Assembly: GCF_000002995.4 (NCBI RefSeq)
Contig: NW_025062478.1
Coordinates: forward strand, 10,474,001 to 10,538,000
Length of the DNA: 64,000 nucleotides
DNA from: Brugia malayi
Taxonomy: Eukaryota > Nematoda > Chromadorea > Rhabditida > Onchocercidae
Reading direction: 5' to 3'
The stretch's first letter is position 1. Every line of letters starts with the position of its first letter. Shown piece after piece: positions 9,556 to 20,341 of the stretch. The notes below the pieces were generated by a model. The model was not told where the DNA came from, made no database searches, and worked only from the letters and a program-made list of their open reading frames with translations. A program made the translations under genes and the position numbers.

Positions 9556-11870
9556 ACTGTCATCATCACTATAGATATGTGTTAGAAATATCAATTGGTA
9601 CTCATTTGACAGCTACCTTCATCACATCATATGTAGCAAAAAAATTTAATAAGCTTAATTTACACATGTACATAGCAAATTTGACAAAACAAATTTGAAA
9701 ATGAAGTCCAAACCAAAGATTAGAAAGATTTGCTGAAATCATTGAAAATGTAAAAAAATTGAAGCAGAATGGAATAAAATTGTGCAAAAAATATCACAAC
9801 TGCTTTGCATAAATTATTTGCAACAATGCGATATAGCAACTGAAATGGAATTATTTAGTGTATAGGATTAAATAGTGACTGCCATTATCATATCACTGTA
9901 CGTATTTTTTATATCCTATTGTTATTACTATACCTGTGTTATTATACGTGGACATAGGTTATCAATCTACGTACTTTGCCACTCCCATCTGAATAAGCAT
10001 TTATACATACAATTCTCCAACAATACCTAAACAGAAGTAATCAGGTAGCCCTGTCAAACTCTCCTACAAATTTCATTCAGTAAGTTCTGTTTCACTTATT
10101 TCGATAGTTACCACTTTTCAAACTTTTGAATTATGATAGGGATTTTGGATTCGATGATAAATTTTTAATTAATCTAATATATTTAGAAAAGCATTTACTT
10201 GAAGAAATTTCTCCTTTTCGCATTTTTCAGAATTGGAAAGAAGTTATTCATTGACATGCATTTCATCTATTTTTTTTTCTTCTTAAAACTGAGCAATATT
10301 CAAACCATCGTAAGTCCATTTAAAGTTTAAAAATACAATGTAGCGCTGCGATTTAAAATTTTACACGGTATCAGATTGATAATTTCATATCATTTGAGGT
10401 AGCGCAAACGGATCAAACAGAACCGTTGGATTTATCAATATCAAAAGTGAAAGTGAAGGGGGATGGATTACAAGGCTTATCAATGGAAAGAAAGGGTGAA
10501 GAAGAGATTGGATTACAAGTGCTTCAAACAAAGCCCTTGGATTTAACCGCTTCAAAAGTCAGTGATGAACGAATACCAATCGAAACAGTCATGAAAGTAA
10601 TGAAAATATCAAAGCAGGAAAGTAGAACGAAAAAGAAGCAACGCCACGATGTACACCAAAAGCAAGAACATACGATGACTCATACCGATGAGAAGCCGTA
10701 CAGTTGTCCGACATGCAAAAAGAACTTCACTGAGTCCGGCAATATGAAAAGGCATGTGATGAGTCATACGGGTGAAAAACCATACAGTTGTCCGATATGC
10801 GGGAAAAGTTCCACTCATCCCGGTAATATGAAAAGGCATATGATGACTCATACCGGTGAGAAACCGTGCAGTTGTCCAATGTGCAAAAAAAATTTCACTA
10901 ACCCCAGTTATATGAATAAACATATGATGTTTCATGCCAATGAGAAGCCGTACAGTTGTTCAATATGCAAAAAGAATTTCACTCAGTTCGGGGATATGAA
11001 AAGACATATGATGATTCATACCGGTGAAAAGCCGTACAGTTGTCCGATATGCAGGAAAAGTTTCACTCAGTTCGGGGATATGAAAAAACATATGATGATT
11101 CATACCGGTGAAAAGCCGTACAGTTGTCCAACATGCAGGAAAAGTTTTACACAAAAACACCATCTACAGTTTCACATGGTAACTCATGACATGAATAGAC
11201 CTGTTTACCACTGTACTGTATGCAGTAAAGATTTTCAGACAAAAAACGGCTTGAAATTTCACATGCAGAATCATTAAACCTTGCACACCTTTAAAAAAAG
11301 AAATGCTTTGCTATTTCTGTTGTCGTTGATTATTTATATTTTGGATTGATCAAATTCTAGTTACATATTCCTTTTTTTTGTTGACAAGTTGCTGTCGGTA
11401 TCTTTTATCTTATATGCATATTAAGGTCATTTCCTTCACTGTTTTGTTTCCTGTAACGCATTTCTCAACATTAGCTTCATCCAATGATTTCATTTGCAAG
11501 TAGCCATGTGTGCTATGCACGAGATATTTGCAAATAAGTATCGATGTTGTTACATTACTAATAAAATGAAATTGCTCATATGTTTTCCTCCCTCGATTAT
11601 TGTATGAATAAAATAGAAATAAATTTTTGGGAAAGAAAAGAATCATCTTAATCACAACATATCACTTCATAAAGTTATATGATTATGCGATTTGCAGTAA
11701 ATCAGATTCATATCATTTACATTCTTGGCTGCATCTCACTTATACATTATTTGCTTTTATTTATTCATTGTTTGCTGCATAGTATAGGGTTGATTAGAAG
11801 TATTTTTATGCAAAATCTGTTGTCAGGAAGGTCCTTATGATCTCCAACATGCTGTAAATTTATGAAATTG
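9556..11870. repeat. Left arm of large inverted duplication, inner part (holds zinc-finger gene A)
   Basis: Reverse complement of about 15000-17135. From 9556 to the start of the zinc-finger frame the paired coordinates sum to exactly 26691. After the zinc-finger exon they sum to about 26860, a shift of 168 bases, or two fingers. The non-coding part 9556-10350 also recurs near 31690-32460. I see no gene in it; a 61-codon frame found in all three copies looks like chance. Confidence 0.85.
10426..11277 (+). CDS. C2H2 zinc-finger protein A (7 fingers, CtBP-motif N-terminus); 5' exon missing
   Basis: Probable nuclear DNA-binding repressor. The first codon given is TTG, not ATG. The frame stays open upstream, through EVAQTDQTEP, to a possible acceptor TATCAG near 10373, so the true N-terminus lies in an earlier exon; the first in-frame ATG within the exon is at MERKGEEE. 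The N-terminus has PLDLS (EPLDLSISK) and PLDLT (KPLDLTASK), the CtBP-binding pattern. Seven C2H2 fingers follow, C-X2-C-X12-H-X3-H with TGEKPY linkers; the last (CTVCSKDFQTKNG...) is the family's conserved end. Predicted contact residues differ from finger to finger. The stop is TAA at 11275-11277. It is the inverted partner of gene C but has two more fingers, and its last two fingers match gene D. Confidence 0.85.
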   Translation: MDLSISKVKVKGDGLQGLSMERKGEEEIGLQVLQTKPLDLTASKVSDERIPIETVMKVMKISKQESRTKKKQRHDVHQKQEHTMTHTDEKPYSCPTCKKNFTESGNMKRHVMSHTGEKPYSCPICGKSSTHPGNMKRHMMTHTGEKPCSCPMCKKNFTNPSYMNKHMMFHANEKPYSCSICKKNFTQFGDMKRHMMIHTGEKPYSCPICRKSFTQFGDMKKHMMIHTGEKPYSCPTCRKSFTQKHHLQFHMVTHDMNRPVYHCTVCSKDFQTKNGLKFHMQNH

Positions 11871-12203
11871 TGGACTTAGTTGCAACTAGAAAAGTCGTAC
11901 GATGGAAATAATTCCTTGTCCTCTTTTTTTACTTAAAACGCAGTGATGGAATCAGTTAAATGCAAAGTGGCAAATAATTTACACAGAGACAAATATCATT
12001 CAAAGTTAAAGAGTTTGTTGAAAGGTAAGAACTATTCAAATCAGGCTTCAAAAATTATTCTATTACCTTAAAATTATCTCGGATCTCTAAATGGATCAAA
12101 AAGGAAACGCAACAGCTTGCTTACTATAAATGTAAAAAAAAAAAATTTCTTTTAAACAGATTAAAATAAATGTGACTAATTCTTTAGAACTTAAAAAATA
12201 AAG
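11278..12203. other. Gene-poor repeat sequence downstream of gene A
   Basis: The part from 11278 to about 11700 is the inverted counterpart of 15160-15580. From 11700 to about 12120 it is a diverged copy of the start of the long direct repeat (positions 1 to about 480), with several small deletions. I find no supportable gene. Confidence 0.6.
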
Positions 12204-13016
12204 AAATCATGGATGCCTACACTTTTGAAACCGGTTGGATCTGACTGGGATGTGTGCGAAAGTTGTTTCGTTTACAAACCTTTCTCATTTGGGTAAGTTT
12301 TTCCTTAATATTTTCAATTTTCAAATTCCGAAATCAAAAGTTTTCCAAATGGAAAGTTCATTTGTATTTTTATAATTTTTTCATGGAATAGATTTTTTTT
12401 ACTAAGCATTAAATCATGATAGATTAAACCATTTTAAAAAGTCTGCTAAATCGTTTGTTCACTGACTGTAACAATTTATTAGCCAAAATAATGCAGATAA
12501 ATTTCAGTTGATTGAATTATATATCGTTTACACTATATGTCGATATTCCATGTCGGAAAGAGGATGAAAGAAGAATCGTTAAAAGCACTGTTTTATACTT
12601 AGTTCAGGAATTGATGTGCCTCACTTTCTATGTGCTCGTTTGGACGATGACTTCCTATATTTAATATATGTCGACTAGAAAAAATGTTAAATCACGGTTT
12701 GAATTTGTCAAAATGATGCTTGGAATCAACGACTGCCTACATTTGACTTATTCTCTTTTGCAGGTTATTTGAATTTGTTAAATTTCAATTAAAGAAATGA
12801 AAAGGACGTATGATAAAAATTTATAAAATATATCTTGCCACCATCCTTGTTTATAAGAACAAATTGAAGCCTGTCTCTCTTAAATTCTACAATGAGGAAT
12901 TGCAGATAATTCCAGTCCGACTTTTTCGTGTAAAGCCATTAGGCAATTCTGTTGGCTACATAGCATAGATATCAAATCGATAACATCCCGTTCAGCATTT
13001 CAAATGATGCCAACCA
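12204..13016 (+). pseudogene. Sphingosine-kinase-like gene fragment, copy 1 (broken)
   Basis: Two exon-like pieces remain. The first (about 12204-12292, ending at a good donor GTAAGT) reads KPVGSDWDVCESCFVYKPF, which resembles the middle of sphingosine kinases. The second (about 12882-13016) reads IIPVRLFRVKPLGNSVGYIA, very like the C-terminal stretch VRAFRLEPL...GYxAVDGE of diacylglycerol/sphingosine kinases. The second piece hits an in-frame TAG just after GYIA. The ATP-binding N-terminal half is absent. A better-kept inverted copy is at 20342-21326. The family call rests on short motifs. Confidence 0.45.
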
Positions 13017-13591
13017 CATTGTGCAACGTTATTGGACGGAACTAACGTTGCTGATTACTATCAGTAAATGATAGGACCTTTGCCATCGTCCTTTTTCCTT
13101 CATAGTTTCATTACGGTTGGCATTTGAAAAGTTTATAAGTACTGGAAATCATCAATTAGAATTCATTTGACAGCTATCTACATCACATGGTGTTAAATAT
13201 GATAACCGTAAAAAGAATTTAATAACCTAATTTACATACAGCACAAAGCAAATTTGAAGCTGAAATTATTTAGCATTTATAAATCAATCTTATCAATTAT
13301 AAGAGATGCAGCGGTGTAATTTTCCATTCTTGCTAATAATCCCAAATATTTGAAAATGTGGAAAAATTGAAACAAATGAAATCATTGGATGAAGCTAATG
13401 TTGACAAATGCGTTACAGGAAACAAAACAGTGAAGGAAATGATCTTAATATGCATATAAGATAAAAGATATCAACAATATCTTCTCAACAAAAAACGAAT
13501 ATATAACTACAATTTGATCAACAGAAAAGATAAATAATCAACAAAAATAGAAATAGCAAAGCGAATTTCTCTTCTTTAAAGTGCGCAAGGT
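13017..13591. other. Gene-poor spacer 3' of gene B
   Basis: AT-rich sequence that shares short blocks with other intergenic parts of the cluster, including an inverted version of the 11450-11550 region near 13380-13450. Nothing coding is supported. Confidence 0.5.
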
Positions 13592-14599
13592 TTAATGATT
13601 CCGCATGTGAAATTTCAAGCCGGCTTTAGTCTGAAAATCTTTACTGCATACAGTACAGTGATAGACTGGTCTATTCACGTCATGAGTTCCCATGTGAGAC
13701 TGCAAATGGTGTTTATGTGTGAAACTTTTCCTGCATATCGGGCAACTGTGCAGCTTTTCACCGTTGTGGATCATCATATGTTTTTTCATATCCCCGAGCT
13801 GAGTGAAATTCTTTTTGCATATTGAACAACTGTACGGCTTCTCATCGGCATGAAACATCATATGTTCTTTCAGATTACTGAACTGAGTAAAATTCATTTT
13901 GCATAATGAACAACTGTACGGCTTCTCACGGGTATGAGTCATCATATGTTTTTTCATATTACTGGAGTCAGTGAATTTTTTTTTGCATGTCGGGCAACTG
14001 TACGGCTTTTCGCCGGTATGAGTCATCATATGTTTTTTCATATCCCCGGACTGAGCGAAATTCTTCTTGCATATTGAACAACTGTACGGCTTCTCACCGG
14101 TATGAGTTATCATGTGCTGCTTCATACTAGCGGTGTTAGTGAAATTCTTTTTGCATATTGAACAACTGTACGGCTTCTCACCGGTATGAGTCATCATATG
14201 TCTTTTTAAATTCCACAACTGAGCGAAATTCTTTCTGCATATTGAACAGCTGTACGGCTTCTCACCTGTATGAGTCATCATATGTTCTTTCATGTTTGAT
14301 ACTTCCTTTCGACATATATCACAACGCTTCTTCGTTCTCGCCCTTCCTTCTTGCCTTGATAGTTTCACTACTGTTTCGATTGGAACGAGCCGTAACAGTG
14401 GTTTTATTCGTTCATCACTCACTCCCTCCACTGATAAACTTTGTGCCCTATTTCCTTCCTTTTTTGCTTTTGGAGCCGATAAATCCAAGAGCTTTGTTTG
14501 CAACACTTGCAATCCAATTTCTTCTTCACCCTTTCTTTCCATTGATAAGCCTTGTAATCCATCCCCCTTCACTTTCACTTTTGATACTGATAAATCCAA
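13592..14599 (-). CDS. C2H2 zinc-finger protein B (8 fingers plus one short finger); 5' exon missing
   Basis: 335 codons from a TTG; as in gene A, an upstream exon is needed. The N-terminus has EPLDLSVSK, then TKLLDLSAPK, where the second CtBP-type motif has lost its proline. A family-specific insert follows (KKEGNRAQSLSVEGVSDERI). The first finger is unusual: C-X2-C-X9-H-X3-H, three residues short. Eight standard fingers with TGEKPYSC linkers follow, ending in the conserved CTVCSKDFQTK finger. One linker is altered (HNGEKLHSC). Gene E (30618-31625) is nearly the same protein, with only a handful of changes. The gene sits in the spacer between the inverted arms. Confidence 0.86.
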   Translation of the reverse strand: MDLSVSKVKVKGDGLQGLSMERKGEEEIGLQVLQTKLLDLSAPKAKKEGNRAQSLSVEGVSDERIKPLLRLVPIETVVKLSRQEGRARTKKRCDICRKEVSNMKEHMMTHTGEKPYSCSICRKNFAQLWNLKRHMMTHTGEKPYSCSICKKNFTNTASMKQHMITHTGEKPYSCSICKKNFAQSGDMKKHMMTHTGEKPYSCPTCKKKFTDSSNMKKHMMTHTREKPYSCSLCKMNFTQFSNLKEHMMFHADEKPYSCSICKKNFTQLGDMKKHMMIHNGEKLHSCPICRKSFTHKHHLQSHMGTHDVNRPVYHCTVCSKDFQTKAGLKFHMRNH

Positions 14600-14745
14600 C
14601 GGTTCTGTTTGATCCGTTTGCGCTACCTCAAATGATATGAAATTATCAATCTGATACCGTGTAAAATTTTAAATCGCAGCTTAAAATAATTTTATTTTCG
14701 TATAACCTGATTAACTTTTCTATCGCATAGAAATATATTACTGGT

Positions 14746-14843
14746 TTATACAAAACGTTTTCTACTCCTGTCGTCATAGTATTTCATTTTTGAAAGAACC
14801 CAGTCGTTAGCTACTTGAACGATCGACTTGGTAGTGGTCGAAG
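14746..14843 (-). other. Exon-like segment, inverted copy of 626-723
   Basis: Reverse complement of the possible terminal exon at 626-723; it is still open to its TAA. It lies within 14690-15160, which is an inverted copy of parts of the long direct repeat, directly upstream of gene B. Confidence 0.25.
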
Positions 14844-15581
14844 CTAAATATGAGGAAAAAGGAATAAACGGAAATGTAATGGAATGAATAAACCAGTAAA
14901 ATCATTTTCAAAAATCAAACATTTTTAAGCGATGACATCTTTCATGGCATTATCGCTGCCGAATAATAAGCAAATTATTCATTGTTTCTCAATTTCATAT
15001 ATTTGCAGCATATTGGAAATCATAAAAGAACTTCCTGATAGCAGATCTTACATAAAAATACTAAATTTTTACACTATGCAACAAACAACGAATAAATAAA
15101 AGCAAATAATATATAAGTGAGATGCAGCCAAGAATGTAAATGATATGAATCTGATGTATTTACTGCAAATCGCATAATCATATAACTTTATAAAGTGATA
15201 TGTTGTGATTAAGATGATTCTTTTCTTTCCAAAAATTTATTTCCATTTTATTTATGCTATAATCGAGGGAGGAATACATATGAGCAACTTCATTTTATTA
15301 GTAATTTAACAATATCGATACTTATTTGCAAATATCTCGTGCATAGCACATATGGTCATATACAAATGAAATCAATGGATGAAGCTAATGTTGAGAAATG
15401 CGTTACAGGAATCAAAACAGTGAAGGAAATGACCATAATATACAAAATGATTAAAAAAACTAACTGCAACTTGTCAACAAAAAAAGGAATATATAAGTAG
15501 AATTTGATCAATACAAAATATAAATAATCAACAGCAACAGAAATAGCAAAGCGCATTTCTTTTCTTTAAAGTGCGCAGGGT

Positions 15582-16265
15582 TTAATGATTCCGCATGTGA
15601 AATTTCAAACTGGTTTTAGTCTGAAAATCTTTACTGCATACAGTACAGTGGTAAACAGGTCTATCCATGTCATGAGTTACCATGTGAGACTGCAAAGTGT
15701 ATCTTCGAGTGTAACTTTTTCCGCATATCGGACAACTGTACGGCTTTTCACCGGTATGAATCATTATATGTTTTTTCATATTACCGGGTTCAGTGAAACT
15801 TTTCCTGCATATCGGACAACTGTACGGCTTTTCACCGGTATGAATCATCATATGTCTTTTCATATCCCCGAACTGAGTGAAATTCTTTTTGCATATTGAA
15901 CAACTGTACGGCTTCTCATTGGCATGAAACATCATATGTTTATTCATATTACTGAACTGAGTAAAGTTCTTTTTGCATGTCGGACAACTGTACGGCTTCT
16001 CATCGGTATGAGTCATCGTATGTTCTTGCTTTTGGTGTACATCGTGGCGTTGCTTCTTTTTCGTTCTACTTTCCTGCTTTGATATTTTCATTACTTTCAT
16101 GACTGTTTCGATTGGTATTCGTTCATCACTGACTTTTGAAGCGGTTAAATCCAAGGGCTTTGTTTGAAGCACTTGTAATCCAATCTCTTCTTCACCCTTT
16201 CTTTCCATTGATAAGCCTTGTAATCCATCCCCCTTCACTTTCACTTTTGATATTGATAAATCCAA
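15582..16265 (-). CDS. C2H2 zinc-finger protein C (5 fingers); 5' exon missing
   Basis: 227 codons from a TTG. The N-terminal 80 or so residues match gene A, with both EPLDLS and KPLDLT. The degenerate first finger seen in genes A, F and G (RHDVHQKQEHTMTH) is present and lacks both cysteines. Five standard fingers follow, the fewest in the cluster, ending in the conserved CTVCSKDFQTKTS finger. It is the inverted partner of gene A, exactly 168 bases (two fingers) shorter. The frame is uninterrupted. A possible 5' exon lies at 17889-17989 on the same strand. Confidence 0.84.
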   Translation of the reverse strand: MDLSISKVKVKGDGLQGLSMERKGEEEIGLQVLQTKPLDLTASKVSDERIPIETVMKVMKISKQESRTKKKQRHDVHQKQEHTMTHTDEKPYSCPTCKKNFTQFSNMNKHMMFHANEKPYSCSICKKNFTQFGDMKRHMMIHTGEKPYSCPICRKSFTEPGNMKKHIMIHTGEKPYSCPICGKSYTRRYTLQSHMVTHDMDRPVYHCTVCSKDFQTKTSLKFHMRNH

Positions 16266-17135
16266 CGGTTCTGTTTGATCCGTTTGCGCTACCTCAAATG
16301 ATATGAAATTATCAATCTGATACCGTGTAAAATTTTAAATCGCAGCGCTACATTGTATTTTTAAACTTTAAATGGACTTACGATGGTTTGAATATTGCTC
16401 AGTTTTAAGAAGAAAAAAAAATAGATGAAATGCATGTCAATGAATAACTTCTTGCCAATTCTGAAAAATGCGAAAAGGAGAAATTTCTTCAAGTAAATGC
16501 TTTTCTAAATATATTAGATTAATTAAAAATTTATCATCGAATCCAAAATCCCTATCATAATTCAAAAGTTTGAAAAGTGGTAACTATCGAAATAAGTGAA
16601 ACAGAACTTACTGAATGAAATTTGTAGGAGAGTTTGACAGGGCTACCTGATTACTTCTGTTTAGGTATTGTTGGAGAATTGTATGTATAAATGCTTATTC
16701 AGATGGGAGTGGCAAAGTACGTAGATTGATAACCTATGTCCACGTATAATAACACAGGTATAGTAATAACAATAGGATATAAAAAATACGTACAGTGATA
16801 TGATAATGGCAGTCACTATTTAATCCTATACACTAAATAATTCCATTTCAGTTGCTATATCGCATTGTTGCAAATAATTTATGCAAAGCAGTTGTGATAT
16901 TTTTTGCACAATTTTATTCCATTCTGCTTCAATTTTTTTACATTTTCAATGATTTCAGCAAATCTTTCTAATCTTTGGTTTGGACTTCATTTTCAAATTT
17001 GTTTTGTCAAATTTGCTATGTACATGTGTAAATTAAGCTTATTAAATTTTTTTGCTACATATGATGTGATGAAGGTAGCTGTCAAATGAGTACCAATTGA
17101 TATTTCTAACACATATCTATAGTGATGATGACAGT

Positions 17136-17140
17136 GATAA
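17136..17140. other. Unoccupied BEL/Pao target site
   Basis: GATAA, the complement of TTATC, occurs once here at the exact spot paired with the BEL/Pao insertion in the other arm. Flanks on both sides match the sequence outside each LTR, so this is the pre-insertion state. Confidence 0.9.
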
Positions 17141-17888
17141 TGTGATAATGAATAATGTTTAGAGGAAGAAAATTAATGATGACTATTTGATCATATTTTT
17201 TTTTTTGATCATATTAATCTGTCATCTATTAATCTAATATGTGAAGATACCTCAAAGGAAACCAGATGTTGTAATTCATGGCGAAAATAAACAACTGATT
17301 GTTTATTGTTTATGAAATGATAATATTGTAAATGATTCAACAAAGAATACAAAAAAGGTATTAACTAATGTTATTACAAATTTTTTCATTTTATCAAAAG
17401 CTTTATTTCTTTTATGGTAGTATTATATAATGTAAATTGCAAAAACTACAGAAAGTTAGTTGTCAATCTTGAATTAAATGGAAATACAAAGAGATTATAA
17501 ATGAAAAGTGATTTGAAGACTAGGCTTTGATAAAAAAATACAATAATTATAATAACCCTTATAATCTACTAAATACCAGATGAAAGCCATGACCGAATTT
17601 GAGCAGATCATGTACAATGCAACTAAAATAAGTTCAAAACATATATTTTTTAAAGTGTGTTACAGTTTTCTAATATTGCTGGCATTTAATTAAAGCATAA
17701 TTTAGCAAAATTAAAATTTATTTCCTTATTTAATCTGCTAAAACTATTTGAAATTGCCAAATTTTCATAAAGTTCCATATATAAATTTATAATTAAAATT
17801 AATTTTGAAGTCAAAAACGAATTGAGAAAAACTCGAAGTATGCGGAGTATGTAATAATTACTACTATGTGTGCATATCTTTATATTAC

Positions 17889-17989
17889 CGTTTGAGAGAG
17901 GCAAATTTGGTATTAGCTCCTTCCTCTACAAGCTCGGCAAACACTTTCTCTCGTAATGTGTCAAACACTTCCACACCTTTTTCTCCCAT
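17889..17989 (-). other. Candidate first exon, inverted copy of 2284-2384
   Basis: ATG at 17987-17989 (minus strand). Same frame and donor as the copies at 2284 and 37901. It lies about 1.6 kb upstream of gene C on the same strand. Confidence 0.25.
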
Positions 17990-18281
17990 ATCTTTTAGCT
18001 ATGTTACAATTACTACCTATTTTCCATATTTAAAAAAGATTATACAAATTCGATATATGGATCCATATTCAAATTTGTAATTAAAATTAATTTCAATGTC
18101 AAAAATTAATTGAAATCATCACTAATTTTAACCTCGTTAATTTATGCATTAAAATATTGCTCCAAAGTGAAATTTAAAAAAAATTTTTTTTCTGCATAAA
18201 TTGTCAAATGTCCACCACAGAATGTGGGCAGTTCATGTGCAAATAAAATAATCAATTAGGTTAAAAATATATATATAAGGT

Positions 18282-19226
18282 TTAATGATTCTGCATGTGA
18301 AATTTCAAGCCGTTTTTTGTCTGAAAATCTTTACTGCATACAGTACAGTGGTAAACAGGTCTATTCATGTCATGAGTTACCATGTGAAACTGTAGATGGT
18401 GTTTTTGTGTAAAACTTTTCCTGCATGTTGGACAACTGTACGGCTTTTCACCGGTATGAATCATCATATGTTTTTTCATATCCCCGAACTGAGTGAAACT
18501 TTTCCTGCATGTTGGACAACTGTACGGCTTTTCACCGGTATGAATCATCATATGTTTTTTCATATTACCGGGTTCAGTGAAACTTTTCCTGCATATCGGA
18601 CAACTGTACGGCTTTTCACCGGTATGAATCATCATATGTCTTTTCATATCCACGAACTGAGTGAAATTCTTTTTGCATATTGAACAACTGTACGGCTTCT
18701 CATTGGCATGAAACATCATATGCTTTTTCATATAACTGAACTGAGTAAAATTCTTCTTACATAATGAACAACTGTACGGCTTCTCACGGGTATGAGTCAT
18801 CATATGTCTATTTATATTGTAGGAGTCAGTGAAATTCTTTTTGCATGTCGGGCAACTGTACAGCTTTTCACCGGTATGAATCATCATATGTTTATTCATA
18901 TTACTGGAGTCAGTGAAATTCTTTTTGCATATCGGACAACTGCACGGCTTCTCACCGGTATGAGTTATCAAATGTCCTTTCATATGTGTTACTTCCTTTT
19001 GACATATATTGCAATGCTGTTTCCTTCCCGCCCTTCTTTCTTCCTTTGATAGTTCCATTACTTTCATGACTGTTTCGATTGGAATTCGTTCATCACTGAC
19101 TTTTGAAGCGGTTAAATCCAATGGTTTTGTTTGAAGCAATTGCAGTTCAATTTCCTCTTCATCCTTTCTTTCCATTGATAAGCCTTGTAATGCATCTCTT
19201 TTTTCTTTTGATATTGATAAATCCAA
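18282..19226 (-). CDS. C2H2 zinc-finger protein D (8 fingers plus one short finger); 5' exon missing
   Basis: 314 codons from a TTG. The N-terminus has EPLDLSISK and KPLDLTASK, with a shorter linker than its relatives. The first finger is the short C-X2-C-X9-H-X3-H type (CNICQKEVTHMKGHLITH), as in genes B and E. Eight standard fingers follow, among them FTDSSNM, FTDSYNI, FTEPGNM and FTQFGDM helices. The last two fingers are the same as in gene A, including the MQNH ending, which suggests exchange between the two. The usual 3' flank is missing: the sequence changes to palindrome-arm DNA a few bases after the stop, so the original 3' end and polyadenylation region were replaced. Confidence 0.85.
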   Translation of the reverse strand: MDLSISKEKRDALQGLSMERKDEEEIELQLLQTKPLDLTASKVSDERIPIETVMKVMELSKEERRAGRKQHCNICQKEVTHMKGHLITHTGEKPCSCPICKKNFTDSSNMNKHMMIHTGEKLYSCPTCKKNFTDSYNINRHMMTHTREKPYSCSLCKKNFTQFSYMKKHMMFHANEKPYSCSICKKNFTQFVDMKRHMMIHTGEKPYSCPICRKSFTEPGNMKKHMMIHTGEKPYSCPTCRKSFTQFGDMKKHMMIHTGEKPYSCPTCRKSFTQKHHLQFHMVTHDMNRPVYHCTVCSKDFQTKNGLKFHMQNH

Positions 19227-19299
19227 TGGTTCTGTTTGATCCGTTTGCGCTGCCTCAAATGATATGATATTATCAATTTCACACTGTGTAAAATTTTAA

Positions 19300-20341
19300 A
19301 TCCCGACGGTATTGTAGCGCTATGCTGTATTTTTAAATTTAAGTACTTACGGTTGTTTGAATATTGCTCAGTTGGAAGACGAAGAAGAATAAATAGATGA
19401 AACGCATGTCAATGAGAATAATTTGTTGTTAATTCTGAAAAACATTTAAATTTACTGACGGTTGCTTCTAAAGAATAATATCGCTGCTGTTTGACAAATG
19501 AGCAAAGGAGATATTTCTTCAAGTAAATGCTTTTCTAAATATATTAGATTATTTACAAATTTGTCATCTAATTCCAAAATCCTTGTCATAACTCAAAAGT
19601 TTGAAAAGTGGTAGCATCTGCTATCGAAATGAATGAAACAGAACATCCTGAATGAAAACTGTAGGAGAGTCTGACAGAAGCCAACCGATCAATTCTGTTG
19701 GGTATTGTTAGATAATCGCATGTATAAGTTCTCATTCAGATGGGAGTGGCAAACTATACGTGTATTGATAACTTACGTCCGCGTATAATAACATATTTAT
19801 AGTTATAATAATAGAATATATATTAGTGTATAGTAAAATGACAATAGCAGTCATTGTTTAATCCTTTATACTCAATGATTTCTTTTCAGCTTCTGCATTG
19901 GTTGTTATAAATAATTTATGCAAAGCAGTTGCATTTTTTGTGACATTTTTTGCAATTTTATTTCATTTCATTTCAATGTTCCCAGATTTTCAAATCTTTG
20001 GGAATATTAACGTGAGTGGAAGACTGCTGCATCTTTGGGAATATTAGCGTGAGTGAAAACTGCTACATTTTGTTGCATCTCCTATAATTGGTAATACTGA
20101 TTTACAAATTCATCCAGTCTTTCGCTCGGACTTCATTTTTAAACTTAATTTTCAAATTTGCTTTGTGTTAGGCTTAAATTATGCTTATTAAAATTTTTTA
20201 CGGTCATCGTATATAACATATAATGTGACAAACTTAACAATCAAATGAATACCAACTGAAAAAAAAAAGACGATAGTAAAGTCCTATCAGTAATCAGCAA
20301 CGTCGGTTCCGTCCAATAACGTTCCACAATGCCTGGTTGCA
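19300..20341. other. Upstream region of gene D, no gene seen
   Basis: Diverged copy of the 5' flank found upstream of the other zinc-finger genes (compare 16320-17100), with short direct repeats near 19990-20070 (GGGAATATTA units). Nothing coding is supported. Confidence 0.5.

Larger units (their letters stand above)
15000..18260. repeat. Right arm of large inverted duplication (holds zinc-finger gene C)
   Basis: Reverse complement of the left arm (2000-3135 joined to 9556-11870) without the retrotransposon. The spacer between the arms, about 11.9-15.0 kb, holds the sphingosine-kinase relic and gene B. At 18260-18282 the arm is joined abruptly to the end of gene D. Outside gene C, and apart from the exon-like copy at 17889-17989, I see no gene in it. 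Confidence 0.87.

Noticed and set aside
9602..9787. 61-codon frame repeated at 16904-17089 and 32264-32449
   Set aside because: It is shared only because the flanks are duplicated; it is compositionally AT-driven (F, N, K) and without motifs.
10609..10935. Long open frames antisense to the zinc-finger exons (here and at 13595-13825, 14158-14640, 15585-15899, 18396-19049, 23671-24753, 26267-26509, 30621-31666)
   Set aside because: They are shadows of the 84-base finger repeat read on the other strand; they start and stop with the array and have no domain sense.
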